Source of the DNA: Ailanthus altissimus
Lineage: Eukaryota; Streptophyta; Magnoliopsida; Sapindales; Simaroubaceae
Direction of reading: 5' to 3'
Assembly: GCA_946807835.1 (NCBI GenBank)
Contig: OX327705.1
Span: 17,576,501 to 17,640,500, forward strand
Length of the DNA: 64,000 bases
The notes beneath the pieces are model-generated. The model was not told the DNA's origin, searched no databases, and saw only the letters and a list, made by a program, of their open reading frames with translations. Below, piece after piece: positions 11,981 to 24,028 of the stretch (positions within the stretch are counted from its first letter, which is position 1; every line of letters starts with the position of its first letter). Made by a program: the position numbers and the translations under genes.

Positions 11981-13018
11981 TAATTTTATATTTGATAAAT
12001 ATAGGGGATTTGACTACAATTTTTTTTTAAAAAAGTGGCATCATCGCCGTGGCATAAATTAAATTCATAGAACCATGAAATTATCTTTAAATTATGTTTT
12101 TTTTAAATGTATAATAATTAACATATTATTTATACTAATCATGTTATTTAGTTAATTATTAATAAGTACACACAAATATTACTAGTTAATATTTTTTTTC
12201 TGTTATTATTAGTCGTAACTTCATTTGTTATAAGCATCATCGATATTAATAGAATATTTGTTTATCAATTTACTCCTAAATAAAGGTAATTGCCATCAAA
12301 CAACAACAACCGTAAATGCATCACCACCAATATTGTATAAACAGAGTGATATTATAATTAAGACTAAAATTATTATTAAAATATTATTTGTGCTAACCTC
12401 AGGGGGTGACAGTGCTAATATCCAAAACCCTCCGATTTGAATGTAATTGAGAGCCGAAACTTAAGCTCAAGCGTTCAAACATTGGGTGTTCAGACTCAAC
12501 GATAGACATTACACAACAACGCCTTTTTAAATTTTTTTTTTTTTTGTGTCTCACGCGCCTGAAGAACGCTTATACCTACCACAAAAATTAGTATAAATTT
12601 AGTTAATTAAAAAAATATTTCTTAAACCGTAGTAAAATTTTGAAAAAATAACGAAGAAGTAGGTGGCGAAGTTGGTGGTGGAGGATTGGTGGTGGGCCCA
12701 CATGGTTGCACTATAATTGGATTTTATTATACCTTTCGTAAATAAAATAAAATTCAAATTCCGAAAATATCCTTTGATTAGTTTCAAGTGACTGCTACGT
12801 AGACAGGGATTTGTTGAGCGAGTGAGGGTTGGTGTTGTGGGGCCAGAATTTCTTCTGATCATCTGATCGAACTATAAGTATAATGATGATGATGATGGAA
12901 TCACTAAGTAATTTATTTTTTATTTTCCTTTTTGGGAGATGGACTGAAAAATGTCTTGAAAGTTGAAACCCACAAAGATTTCAGAATGTGACGTATTGGT
13001 TATAAAATCTACAACAAA
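11981..13018. other. AT-rich intergenic stretch with one half of a direct repeat
   Basis: No gene is recognised. A block at about 12382-12430 (GGGTGACAGTGCTAATATCC with CTAACCTCAG before it) recurs in diverged form at about 13186-13240. A small GAT trinucleotide run lies near 12882-12896. Confidence 0.4.
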
Positions 13019-13201
13019 ATTAAATTATATTTTAATAATTTTAATTATATTATTATTTTTTACTTAATTAAAAAAATAAAAATACTTGCATAATTATATA
13101 TATTTTATTATATAAATAATTAAAATATTTTTATTTTTTTAATTAAATAAAAAGAATAATAATATAACTAAAATTAATATTGCTATTAAAATATAATTTA
13201 T
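13019..13201. repeat. AT-rich palindrome (H3)
   Basis: Left arm 13019-13096 and right arm 13124-13201 are close inverted repeats (AATTAAAAAAATAAAAATA on the left against TATTTTTATTTTTTTAATT on the right). No coding potential. Probably a short MITE. Confidence 0.5.
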
Positions 13202-13886
13202 ACTAACCTTAGAGGGTGACAATGTTAATATCCCACCTAAGAATTTGTTCAATTTATATTTTTATATTACATTAAAACTTTGAGGTTTAAAATTCAAATA
13301 GTTAGATTTTCTTTAAAAGGCTTATCAATTTATTCTAATTCAATATCAAATTTTATTGGAGCAAAGAGTTTGTGATCAAATCAATTTCAATTCGAAATAT
13401 ATATTTGATCTATTAATTGATTTTGACTCAACAATTAATCTTGAATGGATTGTCTAACCTTTAGACAATAATCACATGTAAGTAATTAAATCACTATTTA
13501 TGGTCTACGAAAAGTAATTACTAATTAGGTGGGTATCTTATTTTTGTCTAATTATTTTATACGCTTTGGCCTTTGGGGGTTGGTAGATTGTCCACAAAGG
13601 CCGTGGACTTCACCATTGATTGAGACTTCATTAAATTTGAAGAAGACCAAATATCCTAAACTGCGATGCCTTGGGCTTGCGGTCTCGTACGAGCATCATT
13701 TTTCAGGGAAAATTATAATAACATCCTTTATGAATAATTTAACTACAATTAAATTAATAAAGATTTACTTTCTGACAGGACAGTCCTTTATGTTACGTGA
13801 TAGAAATACTCATTTATTTATTCCTTTTGTAAGGGAAGAAAATCCTCTACAACCAAAAGTTCACCAGACTTTGGAACACGGTTATT
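13202..13886. other. Spacer and probable 3' tail of the LINE
   Basis: No gene is recognised. The part nearest 13886 should hold the 3' untranslated tail of the minus-strand LINE whose stop codon is at 13887-13889. No clear poly(A) tail (poly-T on plus) was found. Confidence 0.35.
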
Positions 13887-14729
13887 TCAAATAACCTTGC
13901 TATCTAAATGTAATACTAACTTTGCAAGACTATGACCAATTGTATTTACCTCTCTAGGAACATAAAGAAAATTGAAGGAATCAACACCATGCGAGATAAA
14001 GAACATATTCTGATAAATAATGCCTAACTCTAAACTAGGCATACAATTGGCTAATAAAGTTTAAATGATAAAAGCAGCATCTGATTCTGACTCTATTTCT
14101 AAAGATAAGAAACTAAGTTGTTGCATTGTAGAAATACCTCTCAAAATAGCAATGGCTTCAGCCACCTGGACTGATAATAAAGCATGTATATGAGGAGCCC
14201 TCACAAGAAAAACAACCCTTCCATGATCACGTACAACAAAATCTAGTCCGGTGACCTTTTGACCTTGATCTAGGGGTAGCATTCATTTTAACTTTAATTG
14301 TGATAGGCTTTGGAGGCTTTTATCGAACTGATTGATCGAATGTAAGGGTTACTAAATGCATTCGGGCAACCTGAAAATCCTCCAAGAACTTGCCAGCCCA
14401 TGCCATTGCCGAGTCCATCCCCTCTGCCATCGATTATGAACAAACGAGTTCCTCAAAAACCAAAGTCTCCATAAAATAATAGTTAACAATGCCACCCGAC
14501 TTTCATTTAAACAACTCATGCATGAAATAATAAAATCTTGAAATGAAGTTTTGGTTGAGCAATGGATTACCTCCGTGAAGTCATAGGATTTGTGGACTTG
14601 TGAAAGTGATCAACATAACCATAGTGCATGGATTGCACTCTCACAAATACTACCACACCTAGGACATATATTCTCTGTTAGAACACGGTGAGACTTCAAA
14701 TTGAAAGAAGTTGGAAGTTAATCACAAGA
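13887..14729 (-). pseudogene. LINE (non-LTR retrotransposon) 3' part: zf-RVT and RNase H
   Basis: The minus-strand frame reads a zinc-finger motif of LINE reverse transcriptases (about 14590-14710: ENICPRCG, then ESAIHALWLC). It then reads an RNase H-like region (14061-14282: GLDFVVRDHGRVV, VAEAIAILRGI, LEIESESDAAFII) and a C-terminus VPREVNTIGHSLAKLVLHL, with a stop at 13889-13887. Stops and frame changes show it is dead. The zinc-finger region breaks off at 14729, and the upstream half of the same open frame continues only at 24029, because copia elements are inserted between. Confidence 0.8.
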
Positions 14730-15428
14730 TGCTCGAAGTGGAAGCAATTAAACAAGTAAAATATTTAAAATAATATAATATAGAAATAAGTAATTAAAAA
14801 TTTAAATAAAAAAAGTAAAAAAAATAACATATAAAATTTACATAGTTTGGTAACTTACTTACGTCTACGATGGATCAAGATCTCACTCTCTTATTATTGA
14901 ATCTCAAAGCACTCACAAAGTATGTTTTTTATAAGAAAGACTCATAAAAAAACCATGACTCATAAAAGAATCACTGTCTCTTGCAAGTAAGAGGTTTTTT
15001 TCACTAAAAATCACAAAGAATGCTAAAATCACAAAGATGGTCACTAAGACTTGTGTTTGATCTTTAAGATATATTTACAAATTAATTGAAAGCCTTTATA
15101 TATGCTTTAGGACGATCTAAGTTTATCCTAAACGTATGGAAATTATTTTAGGGAGTCTTAAAGCAAGTAAGAGTTGAAATAAACCTGATTAAAATGAGAA
15201 ACTAATTCCTACACTAGGTGCCGTAGCGCTGGACATTCTGTCTAGGCGCCGCGGTGCTGGGCACCTGGAGCCATGAGGCTCAGATTCTGACTTGGGCGTT
15301 ATGACGCTTACACTTGAGCACCGCCTTTTGCGTTTTCGTCTTCTTTCACACCTATCTTCGATCCTCGCGCACCCAACACATTTGGCTTGCTCTCCAAATC
15401 ATATCTCGATGATTTTTAATCAACTTTC
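14730..15428 (-). repeat. Copia B LTR, left copy (3' LTR in element orientation)
   Basis: Shares long blocks with 23412-24028: a TGGAAGCAATTAAACAAG-like start, the GTTTGGTAACTT...ACGTCTAC box (14841-14870), a GCGCTGG-rich patch (15215-15320), and a CGATCCTCGCGCACCCAA box near the right end. It ends TTTTTAATCAACTTTC where the other copy goes on to TCTCACA, because the LTR of copia A starts at 15429. It is inside the LINE zinc-finger region. Confidence 0.7.
15215..15320. repeat. GC-rich degenerate words in copia B LTR (left)
   Basis: GCCGTAGCGCTGGACA, GGCGCCGCGGTGCTGGGCAC and GGGCGTTATGACGCTT occur within about 100 bp in an AT-rich setting. Equivalent patches lie at 23872-23930 and 36765-36880. 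Confidence 0.55.
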
Positions 15429-17528
15429 TGTTGGAATTTGTGCTTACATGTCATCCTTTTATATATGAATATTTATTTAATATTTATACTAGTATTATCA
15501 TTTCATTAAATCGCTAATTATATTTTATATATGGTAAGATGCTTGTAACGTCTTAGACATTGTACGATCTGAAAGAGTTCAAATCTGGTCTAAATGAGTT
15601 TAGATTAGTGCTAAGAATTAGCAACACTGAGAGTTATAAATGCTAAGAGTTGGCACTGATAAGAGTTATTAGGTTATAAGAGTCAGCGATATCTAAAGAG
15701 TTAAAGCCTTGTTTGAAATGGGACAAAGACCTGAGAATATATTAGTAATGACATGGTTGTAAAGAGTTGTAAATAGTTGCAAATAGTGCTAGGAAACGTC
15801 ATTATGCAAATATTTTCTCAAATATTATGTTCCTGCTCTTTCTTCACTGATGCTGATCTGTCAATGAATACTTTAATAAATATATAGATCGGTGTATGTT
15901 TATATCTGGATGGTCTAGAATGTTAGTCTTAGCAAACTATGAGTTTAGTGGAAGCTCGTATAGAGATACAGGTATTCAGTTAGACTGAATACTGAATAGA
16001 CTCACAAAGATCTCCAATAGACATCTCATAAACCCATTAATGGAGCGTATTTCGAGTTAAGTATTATTCGTGGTCCTTTGATTTAAGTGCCATGGTGGGC
16101 TTGTGAGTGATCCATCATACTTTGGCTCTACACAAGTCAGAAACCTTTTATGGTTTGACCGCTGGGTATGGTCCAATGCTCGTGGAGTCTAGTATGCATA
16201 GATATAAGATATGTCAGCTCATTTGGGTTAGTATTATATCATAATACTCTAAGATTATATTTCAGAAAGTCCTATAGTCATAAGCAGTAATTTTTGAAAA
16301 AAGAGTTTAACCTTAGGGATAAATAATATAACAAAAGTGTTTGAGAATATTATTTATTGAAATACAATTCTAGATATAAGTTTTCGGTCAGGTATATGGA
16401 GATTTGATGGTGATGATCTATATCTCCGCTTTACCTATATATAAATGATGGAGGAATTATATGAATATATTATAACCTCAACTTATATGGTCTAACGTGC
16501 CACTTTGTAATATCCGTAACGTGTGTGTGGGGCATTGTTCACGGACGTATGAAAGAGTTTCATATGACAATTTGAGCGTGGACCTAGAGAGTTTCACAAT
16601 ATGAAGTGTACTCATTATGCACTGGGGCAGTGTAATAAATTAAATAGTTCCATCCTAGAAATTCTTGCAAACCGAAAATATATTTCAAAGTTCCTCGAAT
16701 TATGCACTTATTTAAACTTAAGTGTTAAGTATATCATTTAATTAGTTGATAAGAGTTGTTAATTAATTAGATGTTAACAAGTGGCATAATTTTATTCCAT
16801 GAATTCACCCATTAACTAGGTTAGTAAAATCAAATAAGATAAATATTAATTATTCAAATAGTTTTGAATAATTAAATAAATATTATTTAAATAAATAAAT
16901 ATTATTTGATAATTAAATTAAGTGGGGCACCATTTGATAATTAATTATTAATTTTATTAGACCATTAAAATGGTCACCAAAAATTATTTTGGTAGTTGGC
17001 TACTTAATCTAATTTTAATGGAGCACTTATGAAGTATTGAGAGCACTAAAATAGTTGTATTTCATTTGGATGAGAGTGTGTGAATCAATTTTCATGCTAA
17101 GGGATGAGAGATAAAAGTAGAGTTGGTTTTGAGAGAGCTTGTGATTGAACAAAGACTTGTAAGAAAAACTAAAGAGAAAGAAAAATATATTCTTCTTATT
17201 TTTCTTTCAAGTAAAATAAACCTTATTGCTGGAGATTATATTGTTGTTATTCTAGTTTCACAATCCCACCAGATTGTTGTAAACTAGAATTGAACATAAG
17301 TATACTTCAAGGTGAGCTCAAAGTTGAAGCAAAGAATCCAGATTTAAAATCTTCATCGGAAGTCTTCAAAGGTATGTTTTATGTATTCTTAAGTTGTTAG
17401 GAATGTAAGTTAATATGTATATGTTGATTACATGATAAATTCTGTTGTGAAATTCGTGTATTATGATACATGTTTATATTTTTTAATATATACACAATCA
17501 TATGCACATACCTTATAATACGTTAACA
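15429..17528 (+). repeat. 5' LTR of copia A (2,100 bp)
   Basis: Begins TGTTGGAATTTGTGCTTACA and ends AATACGTTAACA, so it has TGTT...AACA ends, and a primer-binding site follows two bases later. The first 390 bp match 22858-23245 with scattered differences. A TATA-like CCTATATATAAATG lies at about 16432. The LTR is unusually long for a copia element. Confidence 0.85.
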
Positions 17529-17530
17529 AG

Positions 17531-17542
17531 TGGTATCAGAGC
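17531..17542 (+). other. Primer-binding site of copia A
   Basis: TGGTATCAGAGC, complementary to the 3' end of initiator methionine tRNA, the standard plant copia primer site. It lies two bases after the LTR end. Confidence 0.9.
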
Positions 17543-17644
17543 ATGTTTATTGTATTTCTGGGTTGTTGGAGTGTTATATGAAATGTTTAGAATGCCTGAA
17601 AATAGTAAAAATTGCATTTTATAGTGTAGAAAAAATAGTTTCTG

Positions 17645-17945
17645 TAAAAGAACGCCACGGTGTCAAAAACTTAACGCTGAGGCGTTCATGTAGTAACATG
17701 AACACCGCGACGTTCAATATTGAACACATGAGCGTCCATTGCTTAATGCGGGGGCATTTGTCATATAACACCCAGGCATTTTGATTCTTGACATAGGGGT
17801 GTTGAAAGGACAAAACGTCGGGGTGTTCATGTGTTGAAAGCAGGGGCGTTGATGTGTTTAACGTTGGGGCGTTCTTAATTATGAACACAGAGGCATTCAT
17901 GTGTTGAATGCCGAGGCGTTCATAAGTCAGAAACCCCAGGACGCT
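17645..17945. repeat. GC-rich degenerate tandem array in the copia A leader
   Basis: About ten variants of a roughly 25-35 bp unit built on GGGGCGTTCATGTGTTGAA, in both direct and inverted forms. Examples are GAACGCCACGGTGTC, GAGGCGTTCATG, GGGGTGTTCATGTGTTGAA and GAGGCATTCATGTGTTGAA. Non-coding, between primer site and gag. Confidence 0.65.
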
Positions 17946-18117
17946 TTAGGTTGAAAACAAAAAAAAAAGTAAAATATTTTTTGGGAGCATTATATTGTAT
18001 AATATTATAACGTTCAATTTTTAACGTTGATCATTATAAATAATACACTCCATTTTAAAATTTTTGCATGTGAGATTCATTAATACAATTATAATTGTTG
18101 TATCATTGTATTAAATG

Positions 18118-18118
<1 letters not shown>

Positions 18119-18154
<36 letters not shown>
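18119..18154. repeat. (TA)n microsatellite
   Basis: An uninterrupted TA dinucleotide run of about 17 units inside the copia A leader. Confidence 0.9.
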
Positions 18155-18157
<3 letters not shown>

Positions 18158-18414
18158 TATACTTATTGATTAAAATGGGAGTTATATTGGTGAAGTTAGT
18201 TATAATTGCATAAATAAATATTCTAATTATGAATTAGATTCTTATGAGATGTGAAAATTTATTATAATTGTTAATGGTAATAATAATATATAAAATAATA
18301 ATAATAATAATAAAATCTTTTTAAATTAGATTAAATAATATTGTATTATGATATAATATTATATAATGATCCGTCTTGTCAATATGGTATTTGATGGTTC
18401 ACTTTGGTCTTTTT

Positions 18415-18699
18415 CAATATTGCTACAGTGTGAGGGATTGGTCGGGGTGATTCGAGCTATGTCGGTTAAACATGAGATGATAAAGCGAACGTATTGCCCA
18501 ATATTGTTACAGCGTGAGGGCTATGCTAGTAACATATATTTGATGATTGACAAGTTAATTTAGAATACACTTAACCAATATTACTACAGTGTGAGAATAA
18601 GGTGTATTTAGGATCAATGGTAAGAGTTGCATAAGATGCAATTGACAAGAGTTGTCTACCTTTTGGGTTTATAAAGGCCAATATTGCTACAGTGTGAGG
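18415..18699 (+). repeat. Four copies of a 20-bp motif in the copia A leader
   Basis: CAATATTGCTACAGTGTGAG occurs at 18415, 18499 (with two changes), 18576 (one change) and 18679, at spacings of 84, 77 and 103 bp. Each copy starts with the 8-bp palindrome CAATATTG. The repeats lie between primer site and gag, where packaging and dimer signals are found in retroelements. Confidence 0.8.
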
Positions 18700-18918
18700 C
18701 TAGAGTAAAATGCCAATGGGATTCACTTCTCACTGTATAGTTTAAAGAATATAAAACTATTGTTTTTTCGTTTGAGAGATTAAAGGGATTATGTAAAATA
18801 GTGGAAAGGCATTTTCTAGATTAAAAAATATATAACTGTTATACCATGATCTAAAACGTTATTTATTAGTAATTGAAATATTTCGTTAACATCTTTTCTT
18901 TTATCTTGTCAAGATCAA

Positions 18919-19890
18919 ATGGCTTCAAGTAATCCACTAGTTCGTATTCTTGATGCGTACCAACTCAAATGTGCAAAAAATTATGCTGACTGGCTTATAA
19001 ATCTTAGAATAGTTATGGATTCTAAGAAGTTTTTATATGTAATTGATCAACGCTTGCCTCAAGCTGTTTCTGATGATGCTTCTCTAGAAGAAAATGAGAT
19101 ATATTTAAAATGGTTGGATGATGATTTGAAAGTCAAATCGTACATCTTTGGCTTAATATCTACGGAGCTTCAAAGAGAGCATATCCACATGGACAGAGCT
19201 AAGAGTGTAATACTCCACTTGAAAGAGTTATTTAGTGACCGACCTCAAGTTGAAATATACAGGATTTTTAAATCTCTCTTTCAATCTAGATTACCTGAGG
19301 GCAGTCCAGTGAGTCCCTATGTCTTTAAGATCATATCTCATATTGAGAAGTTAGAAACCATGGATATCTCATTAAGCAATTCATTAGGGAATAGTTTGAT
19401 TCTCCAATCACTTCCAAGGTTATTTGCACAGTTCATCATGAACTTTAATATACAAGGATTGACTGCTACTTTTGCTGATTTGTATAACATGTTGAAAATA
19501 GTTTAAGAGGACATGAATAAAGAGGGCACAGTCCTCTAAGTTTAAGGTGCTTCATCTTCTGTCCCAAAGAATCCTAGAAAGTTCAAAAGAAAGAATAAAA
19601 AGAGAGCAAAGTATGCACCCAAAATGGGTATTCAAAAGCAACACATGTCCAAGCCTCAACATAAGAATAAAGTAAAAGAAAAATGTTTTCATTGCAATGA
19701 GGATAAGCATTGGAAGCGAAACTGCCCAAAATACCTTGCCACCATTAAGAATACCCCATCAAGTATGCACTTGCCTATTATTGACATTTTTTTAGCATTT
19801 GATGCTAATATTAGTTGGGTATTAAATGTTACTTATCCTTCTCATATCTGCAATGTGTTGCAGGGTTTGAAAGAAGTTAGACTGTTATAG
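18919..19890 (+). pseudogene. Copia A gag (capsid and zinc knuckle)
   Basis: The frame opens MASSNPLVRILDAYQLKCAK and runs 195 codons of UBN2-type copia gag (NYADWLINLRIVMDSKKF, LKELFSDRP, LETMDISL) to a TAA at 19504-19506. The same frame then reopens (19624-19890) with a zinc knuckle of the C-x2-C-x4-H-x4-C type (CFHCNEDKHWKRNC). The start of the protease follows, where the catalytic aspartate context is replaced (WVLNVTYPSHIC instead of the family's WxLDSG-type). The premature stop and lost catalytic residue mark it as dead. Confidence 0.85.
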
Positions 19891-22857
19891 TCTGGAGAAG
19901 TACAGCTTTGTATTGAAAATGGAGATTTTCTGCAGGTCGAGGCTATTGGATGATTTAATTTACTTCTTCTATGTAATAAAATTATTGTATTGAATAATTA
20001 TTATTATGTGCCAAATATTATCCTTCAAATTATTTCTATTCCTGTATGGACAGTGAAAGATATCATATGTTTGTACGGAACCGTTTTTTATATTTGTATG
20101 ATTTAGATGATATTTCATTAGCTGAATGTCAGTTAATTAATGGCCATTATATATTGGATACAATAAAAAATATCATGAATGTACAAGTGAATGCTGATAA
20201 TAAATCAGAAACTTTAAATGATACAAAATTGTAACATATGAGATTAGGTTATATAGGTGTGAGACGCCTAACCCATCTAGTTAAGAATTGTCAGATACCT
20301 GATCTGACCATAGAGCCTTATCTAGTTTGTGAATCTTATATTTAAGGAAAAATGACCAAAGCTCTATCTATTGGTATTAGACACCACGCCATTAATTTAT
20401 TAGAACTTATAATAGTGATGTATGTAGACCAATGAATCACACTACACTCGGTAGCTTTTGATACTTCATAGTCTTTATCGATGATCTATCACGATTTGGA
20501 TACGTGTTTCTTATAAAATACAAGTCAGAAACTTTTGAAAAGTTCAAAGAGTTTCGAATCAAAGTAGAGAAACAAACTGAAATGTATATCAGATCGAGGA
20601 GGTGAATACATGAGCAGTGAATTTTTAGATTATTTAAAAAAGAATAAGATTCTCGCTTAATATAGTCCTCCAAGTACTCCACAACACAAATGGTGATTCG
20701 GAGAAGAGGAATTAGACTTTATTAGATATTGTCCAATCAATGATAAGCTTCACTGATCTCCCTGAATATCTGTCGGGCTATGCTTTAGAAACTGCTGCTC
20801 ATATATTGAACAAAGTTCCATCGAAAATTGTTCCATCTACTCCTTATGAGATATGGAATGGAAGAAAATCGAGTCTTAAATATGTTAAGATTTAGAGTTG
20901 TCTTGCTTATGTAAAAGTTATGCAACAGGATAAACTTGCATCTAAAGGATACAAGTATCTGTTCATTGGGTATCCTAAGAATTCAATGGAATACCAGCTC
21001 TATGATCCTAAGGAACGAAATGTATTCATTGCTCGAAATACCACTTTTCTAAAGAAACAGTTTCTCATGGATCATGGACATTGTAGAAAGATTGAGTTAG
21101 ATGAACTCAATCAGGTTGTAAATGAATCAACGATGGAACCTCAAGTTTAATCGAACAAAATACCTTTAACATACCCTTCATGTAGGTCATAAAGGATATT
21201 AAGGCCACCTGAAAGGTATGGTATAATACCTAAAGATGCTCTTGGTGTTTTCTTGATTGAAAAAAAGGATCATTTAACTTATAGAGAGGCGATGTTGGAC
21301 ATTGATTCAAAAAAATGGCAATAGGTCATGAAATCTAAGATTAACTCAATGCATCAAAATTAAGTTTAGGACTTGGTTAAGCTTCTTGAAGGAATTGTTC
21401 CTATCGGTTGTAAATGGATTTACAAGTGGAAGCATGGGCTCGATAGGAAATTAGAGACTTTTAAAGTCTGACTGGTGGCGAAAGGTTATACTCAGTGATC
21501 TGGAATCGATTATGAAGAAATCTTCTCATCGGTAGCGATGCTTAAGTCAATTCGAATTTTACAGGAAATTGTTACATATTATGACTATGAAATTTGGCAA
21601 ATAGATTTAAAAACGGCGTTCTTAAATAGATATCTTGAAAAAAAAAATCGATATGGAACAAGCCAAAGGTTTTACATCTAGCCCAACTTCTGGTTTAGTA
21701 TGCAAACTGAAGAAGTCTATTTATGGACTTAAGTAGGCTTCCCGAAGTTAGAATTTTTGTTTTGATGAAGTAATCAAAGGGTTTAATTTCATCAAGAACG
21801 AAGAAGAATCTTGTGTGTGTAAAAAGAGCAGTGGGAGCATGGTAGTCTTTTTTGTTCTTTTTATAGATGACATATTCATTATCGAAAATGATATTAGTAT
21901 GTTACAGTAAGTTAAAAGCTACCTTAGTAAGAATTTTTTCACAAAAGATTTGAGAAAGACTTCGTATATACTAGGTATAAAGTTTTATAGAAATAGAGCT
22001 AGGAGGCTTATAGGACTCTCCCAATCATTGTACATAGATAATGTCTTGAAAAGATATAATTTCAATAACTGTAAGACAATTAATATACCTTTTAAACATG
22101 GCGTTCATCTTTCGAGGAAGATGTGTCCTCAAAGTGAAGATGAAAAGGTTAGAATGTCTAACATATCATATGCATCAACTATCGGAAGCTTAATGTATAC
22201 CATGATGTGCATGAGACCTGACATCAGTATGGTTGTAAGTGTTACAAGCTTATATTAGTCTGATCCAGACAAAGGCCATTGGATGGCTGTGCAACATGTC
22301 CTCAAGTATCTTAAAAATGCTAAGGACAAGTTTCTGATATATGGAGAAAGTGACTTACAAATGATAGGATACACAAATTCAAACTTCTAGTCTGATCTAG
22401 ATGATAAAAAGTCTACATATGAATATATATTCATTCTCATCGGTGCTGCAATTAATTAGAAAAGCAACAAACAATCATCCACAGCTGATTCCACAACAGA
22501 GACAATATATTGCAGCCTCAAAAGCAACAAAAGAAGCAGTGTAGATACGCAAATTTATCTCTAAATTTGAAATAGTTTCAAGTGCAATTGATCATATACC
22601 ATTATTTTGCGACAACAACGGAGTTATTACACAAGCTAAAGAGTTAAGAGCGCATTAAAAGTCTAAGCATGTGGAAAGGAAATATCATATCATTAGAGAA
22701 ATCTTAGCTAAAGAAGATATAATAGTTTGTAGAGTAGATTCTATAAATAATGTAGCAGACCCACTTACTAAAGCCTTAACTCCAAAAGTATTTGAAAGAC
22801 ATGTGAAGTCAATGGGCATTAGATACTATCATGAATGACACTAAAGTAAGTGTGAGT
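19891..22857 (+). pseudogene. Copia A pol (integrase, reverse transcriptase, RNase H)
   Basis: Remnants in order: GAG-pre-integrase (HMRLGYIGVRRLTH near 20238), the integrase core with SDRGGEYMSSEF (about 20587-20625) and a degenerate PQHKW block, then reverse transcriptase (WIYKWKHGLDRKLETF near 21418). The catalytic LFIDDIF block lies at about 21860. RNase H covers TADSTTETIY and KSKHVERKYHIIREI, ending ADPLTKALTPKVFERHVKSM (about 22480-22830). Many stops and frame changes break the frame (for example just after 21150 and at 22258). Catalytic motifs remain recognisable. Confidence 0.85.
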
Positions 22858-23245
22858 TGTTGGGATTTGTGCTTACGTGTCATCCCTTTATATATGAATA
22901 TTTGTTTAATATTTATATTAGTATTATCATTTCATTAAATCACTAATTATAATTTATATATGTTAAGATGCTTGTAATGTTTTAGACATTGTAAGATCTG
23001 GAAGAGTTTAGATCTGGTCTAAATGAGCTTAGATTAATGGTAAACACTGAGAGTTATAATTGCTAAGAGTTGGAACTGATAAGAATTATCAGGTTATAAA
23101 CGTTAGCGACATCTAAAGAGTTAGAGCCTTGTCTGAATTGGGACAAAGACCTGAGAATATATTAGTAATGACATATTGCAAAGAGTTACAAATAGTGCTA
23201 GAAAATGTCATTATGCAAATATTTTCTCAAATATTATGTTTCTGA
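22858..23245 (+). repeat. 3' LTR of copia A, truncated to 388 bp
   Basis: Begins TGTTGGGATTTGTGCTTACG and follows the 5' LTR through the box TATTTTCTCAAATATTATGT, then switches abruptly to copia B gag in reverse. About 1.7 kb of the LTR is missing. Confidence 0.85.
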
Positions 23246-23380
23246 TCTAGATAGAGCTGCAGTCTCCTCTAATGTTGATCCTAACCATTAATTCATCAAT
23301 AATGCCTTAACCTTCATCTTCCACAGATTGAAGTCATTTATCTCGCTGAATTTCTCTACCTCATACTTGGGTATTATCAT
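23245..23380 (-). pseudogene. Copia B gag N-terminal fragment
   Basis: On minus, a start codon at 23380-23378 opens a frame with PKYEVEKFSEINDFNLWKMK and then a TLEETAALS block. This matches the gag start of copia C at 58670 (LKYEIEKFNSKNNFNLWK, LTLEETVAPS), so B and C are related. It has a stop and is cut off at 23245 by the deletion junction with copia A. A primer-binding site (TGGTAACAGAGC on minus, 23408-23397) precedes it. Confidence 0.75.
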
Positions 23381-23396
23381 GTCTACTTAAAATCTT

Positions 23397-23408
23397 GCTC
23401 TGTTACCA
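23397..23408 (-). other. Primer-binding site of copia B
   Basis: The minus strand reads TGGTAACAGAGC, one base different from the usual TGGTATCAGAGC, three bases after the LTR end at 23412. Confidence 0.75.
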
Positions 23409-23411
23409 ATT

Positions 23412-24028
23412 TGTTGAAACGGAAGCAATCAGACAAGCAAAATATCCCAAGTAATATAATACAAAAATAAGTAATTAAAAATCTAGAGAAAGAAAGGTAG
23501 AAGAAACAACACACAAAATTTACGTGGTTCGGTAACTTGCCTACGTCCACAATGGATTAAAATCACACTATCTTATTATTGAATTTTAAGACACTCACAA
23601 AGTATATTTTTTATAAGAAAAACTCACAAATAAATTACTCTCTCTTGCATACAAAAGGTTTCTTTCACTAAGAATTACAAAGAATGCTATAGTCACAAAG
23701 ATGTCACTAAGACTTGTGTTTGATCACTAAGATGTATTTACAAGTCAATTGATAGCTTTTATATAGGCTTTAGGATGACTTGGGGTATGAGAGTCATTTT
23801 AGAGAGTTCTGAAGCAAGTAGGAGTCAAAACAAATCTAATCAAAAAAGGAAACTAATTCCCGAGTTGGGCACCACGGTGCTGGGCACCTGGCATCGTGGT
23901 ACCTACGTCTGGGCACTGCCTTTTGTATTTTTGCCTCCTTTTGCGTCCATCTTTGATCCTCGCGCACCCAATGCACTTAACTTACTCTCTAAATCATATT
24001 CCAATAATTTTTAATCAATTTTCTCACA
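23412..24028 (-). repeat. Copia B LTR, right copy (5' LTR in element orientation)
   Basis: 617 bp with ends TGTTGAAACGG and TTTTCTCACA as read on plus. It contains the ACGTGGTTCGGTAACTTGCC/ACGTCCAC box (23523-23550) and a GGCACCACGGTGCTGGGCAC patch (about 23877). It is followed on minus by a primer-binding site and gag start, which makes it the 5' LTR. Confidence 0.8.

Larger units (their letters stand above)
15429..23245 (+). mobile_element. Ty1/copia retrotransposon A (degenerate, 3' end truncated)
   Basis: Layout on plus: 5' LTR 15429-17528, primer-binding site 17531-17542, long leader, gag, then pol in the order protease, integrase, reverse transcriptase, RNase H (the Ty1/copia order), and a truncated 3' LTR 22858-23245. 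Many in-frame stops in pol show it cannot move by itself. It is inserted a few bases before the end of a copia B LTR and is fused at its right to a copia B gag fragment, so a deletion removed the rest of its 3' LTR. Confidence 0.9.

Noticed and set aside
17531..17542. tRNA gene fragment (initiator Met)
   Set aside because: Only the 12-base primer-binding site next to the LTR is present; no cloverleaf can be built.
18919..22258. Endogenous pararetrovirus
   Set aside because: The domain order (integrase before reverse transcriptase), LTRs and primer site show a Ty1/copia retrotransposon; no movement protein or coat-type motifs are seen.
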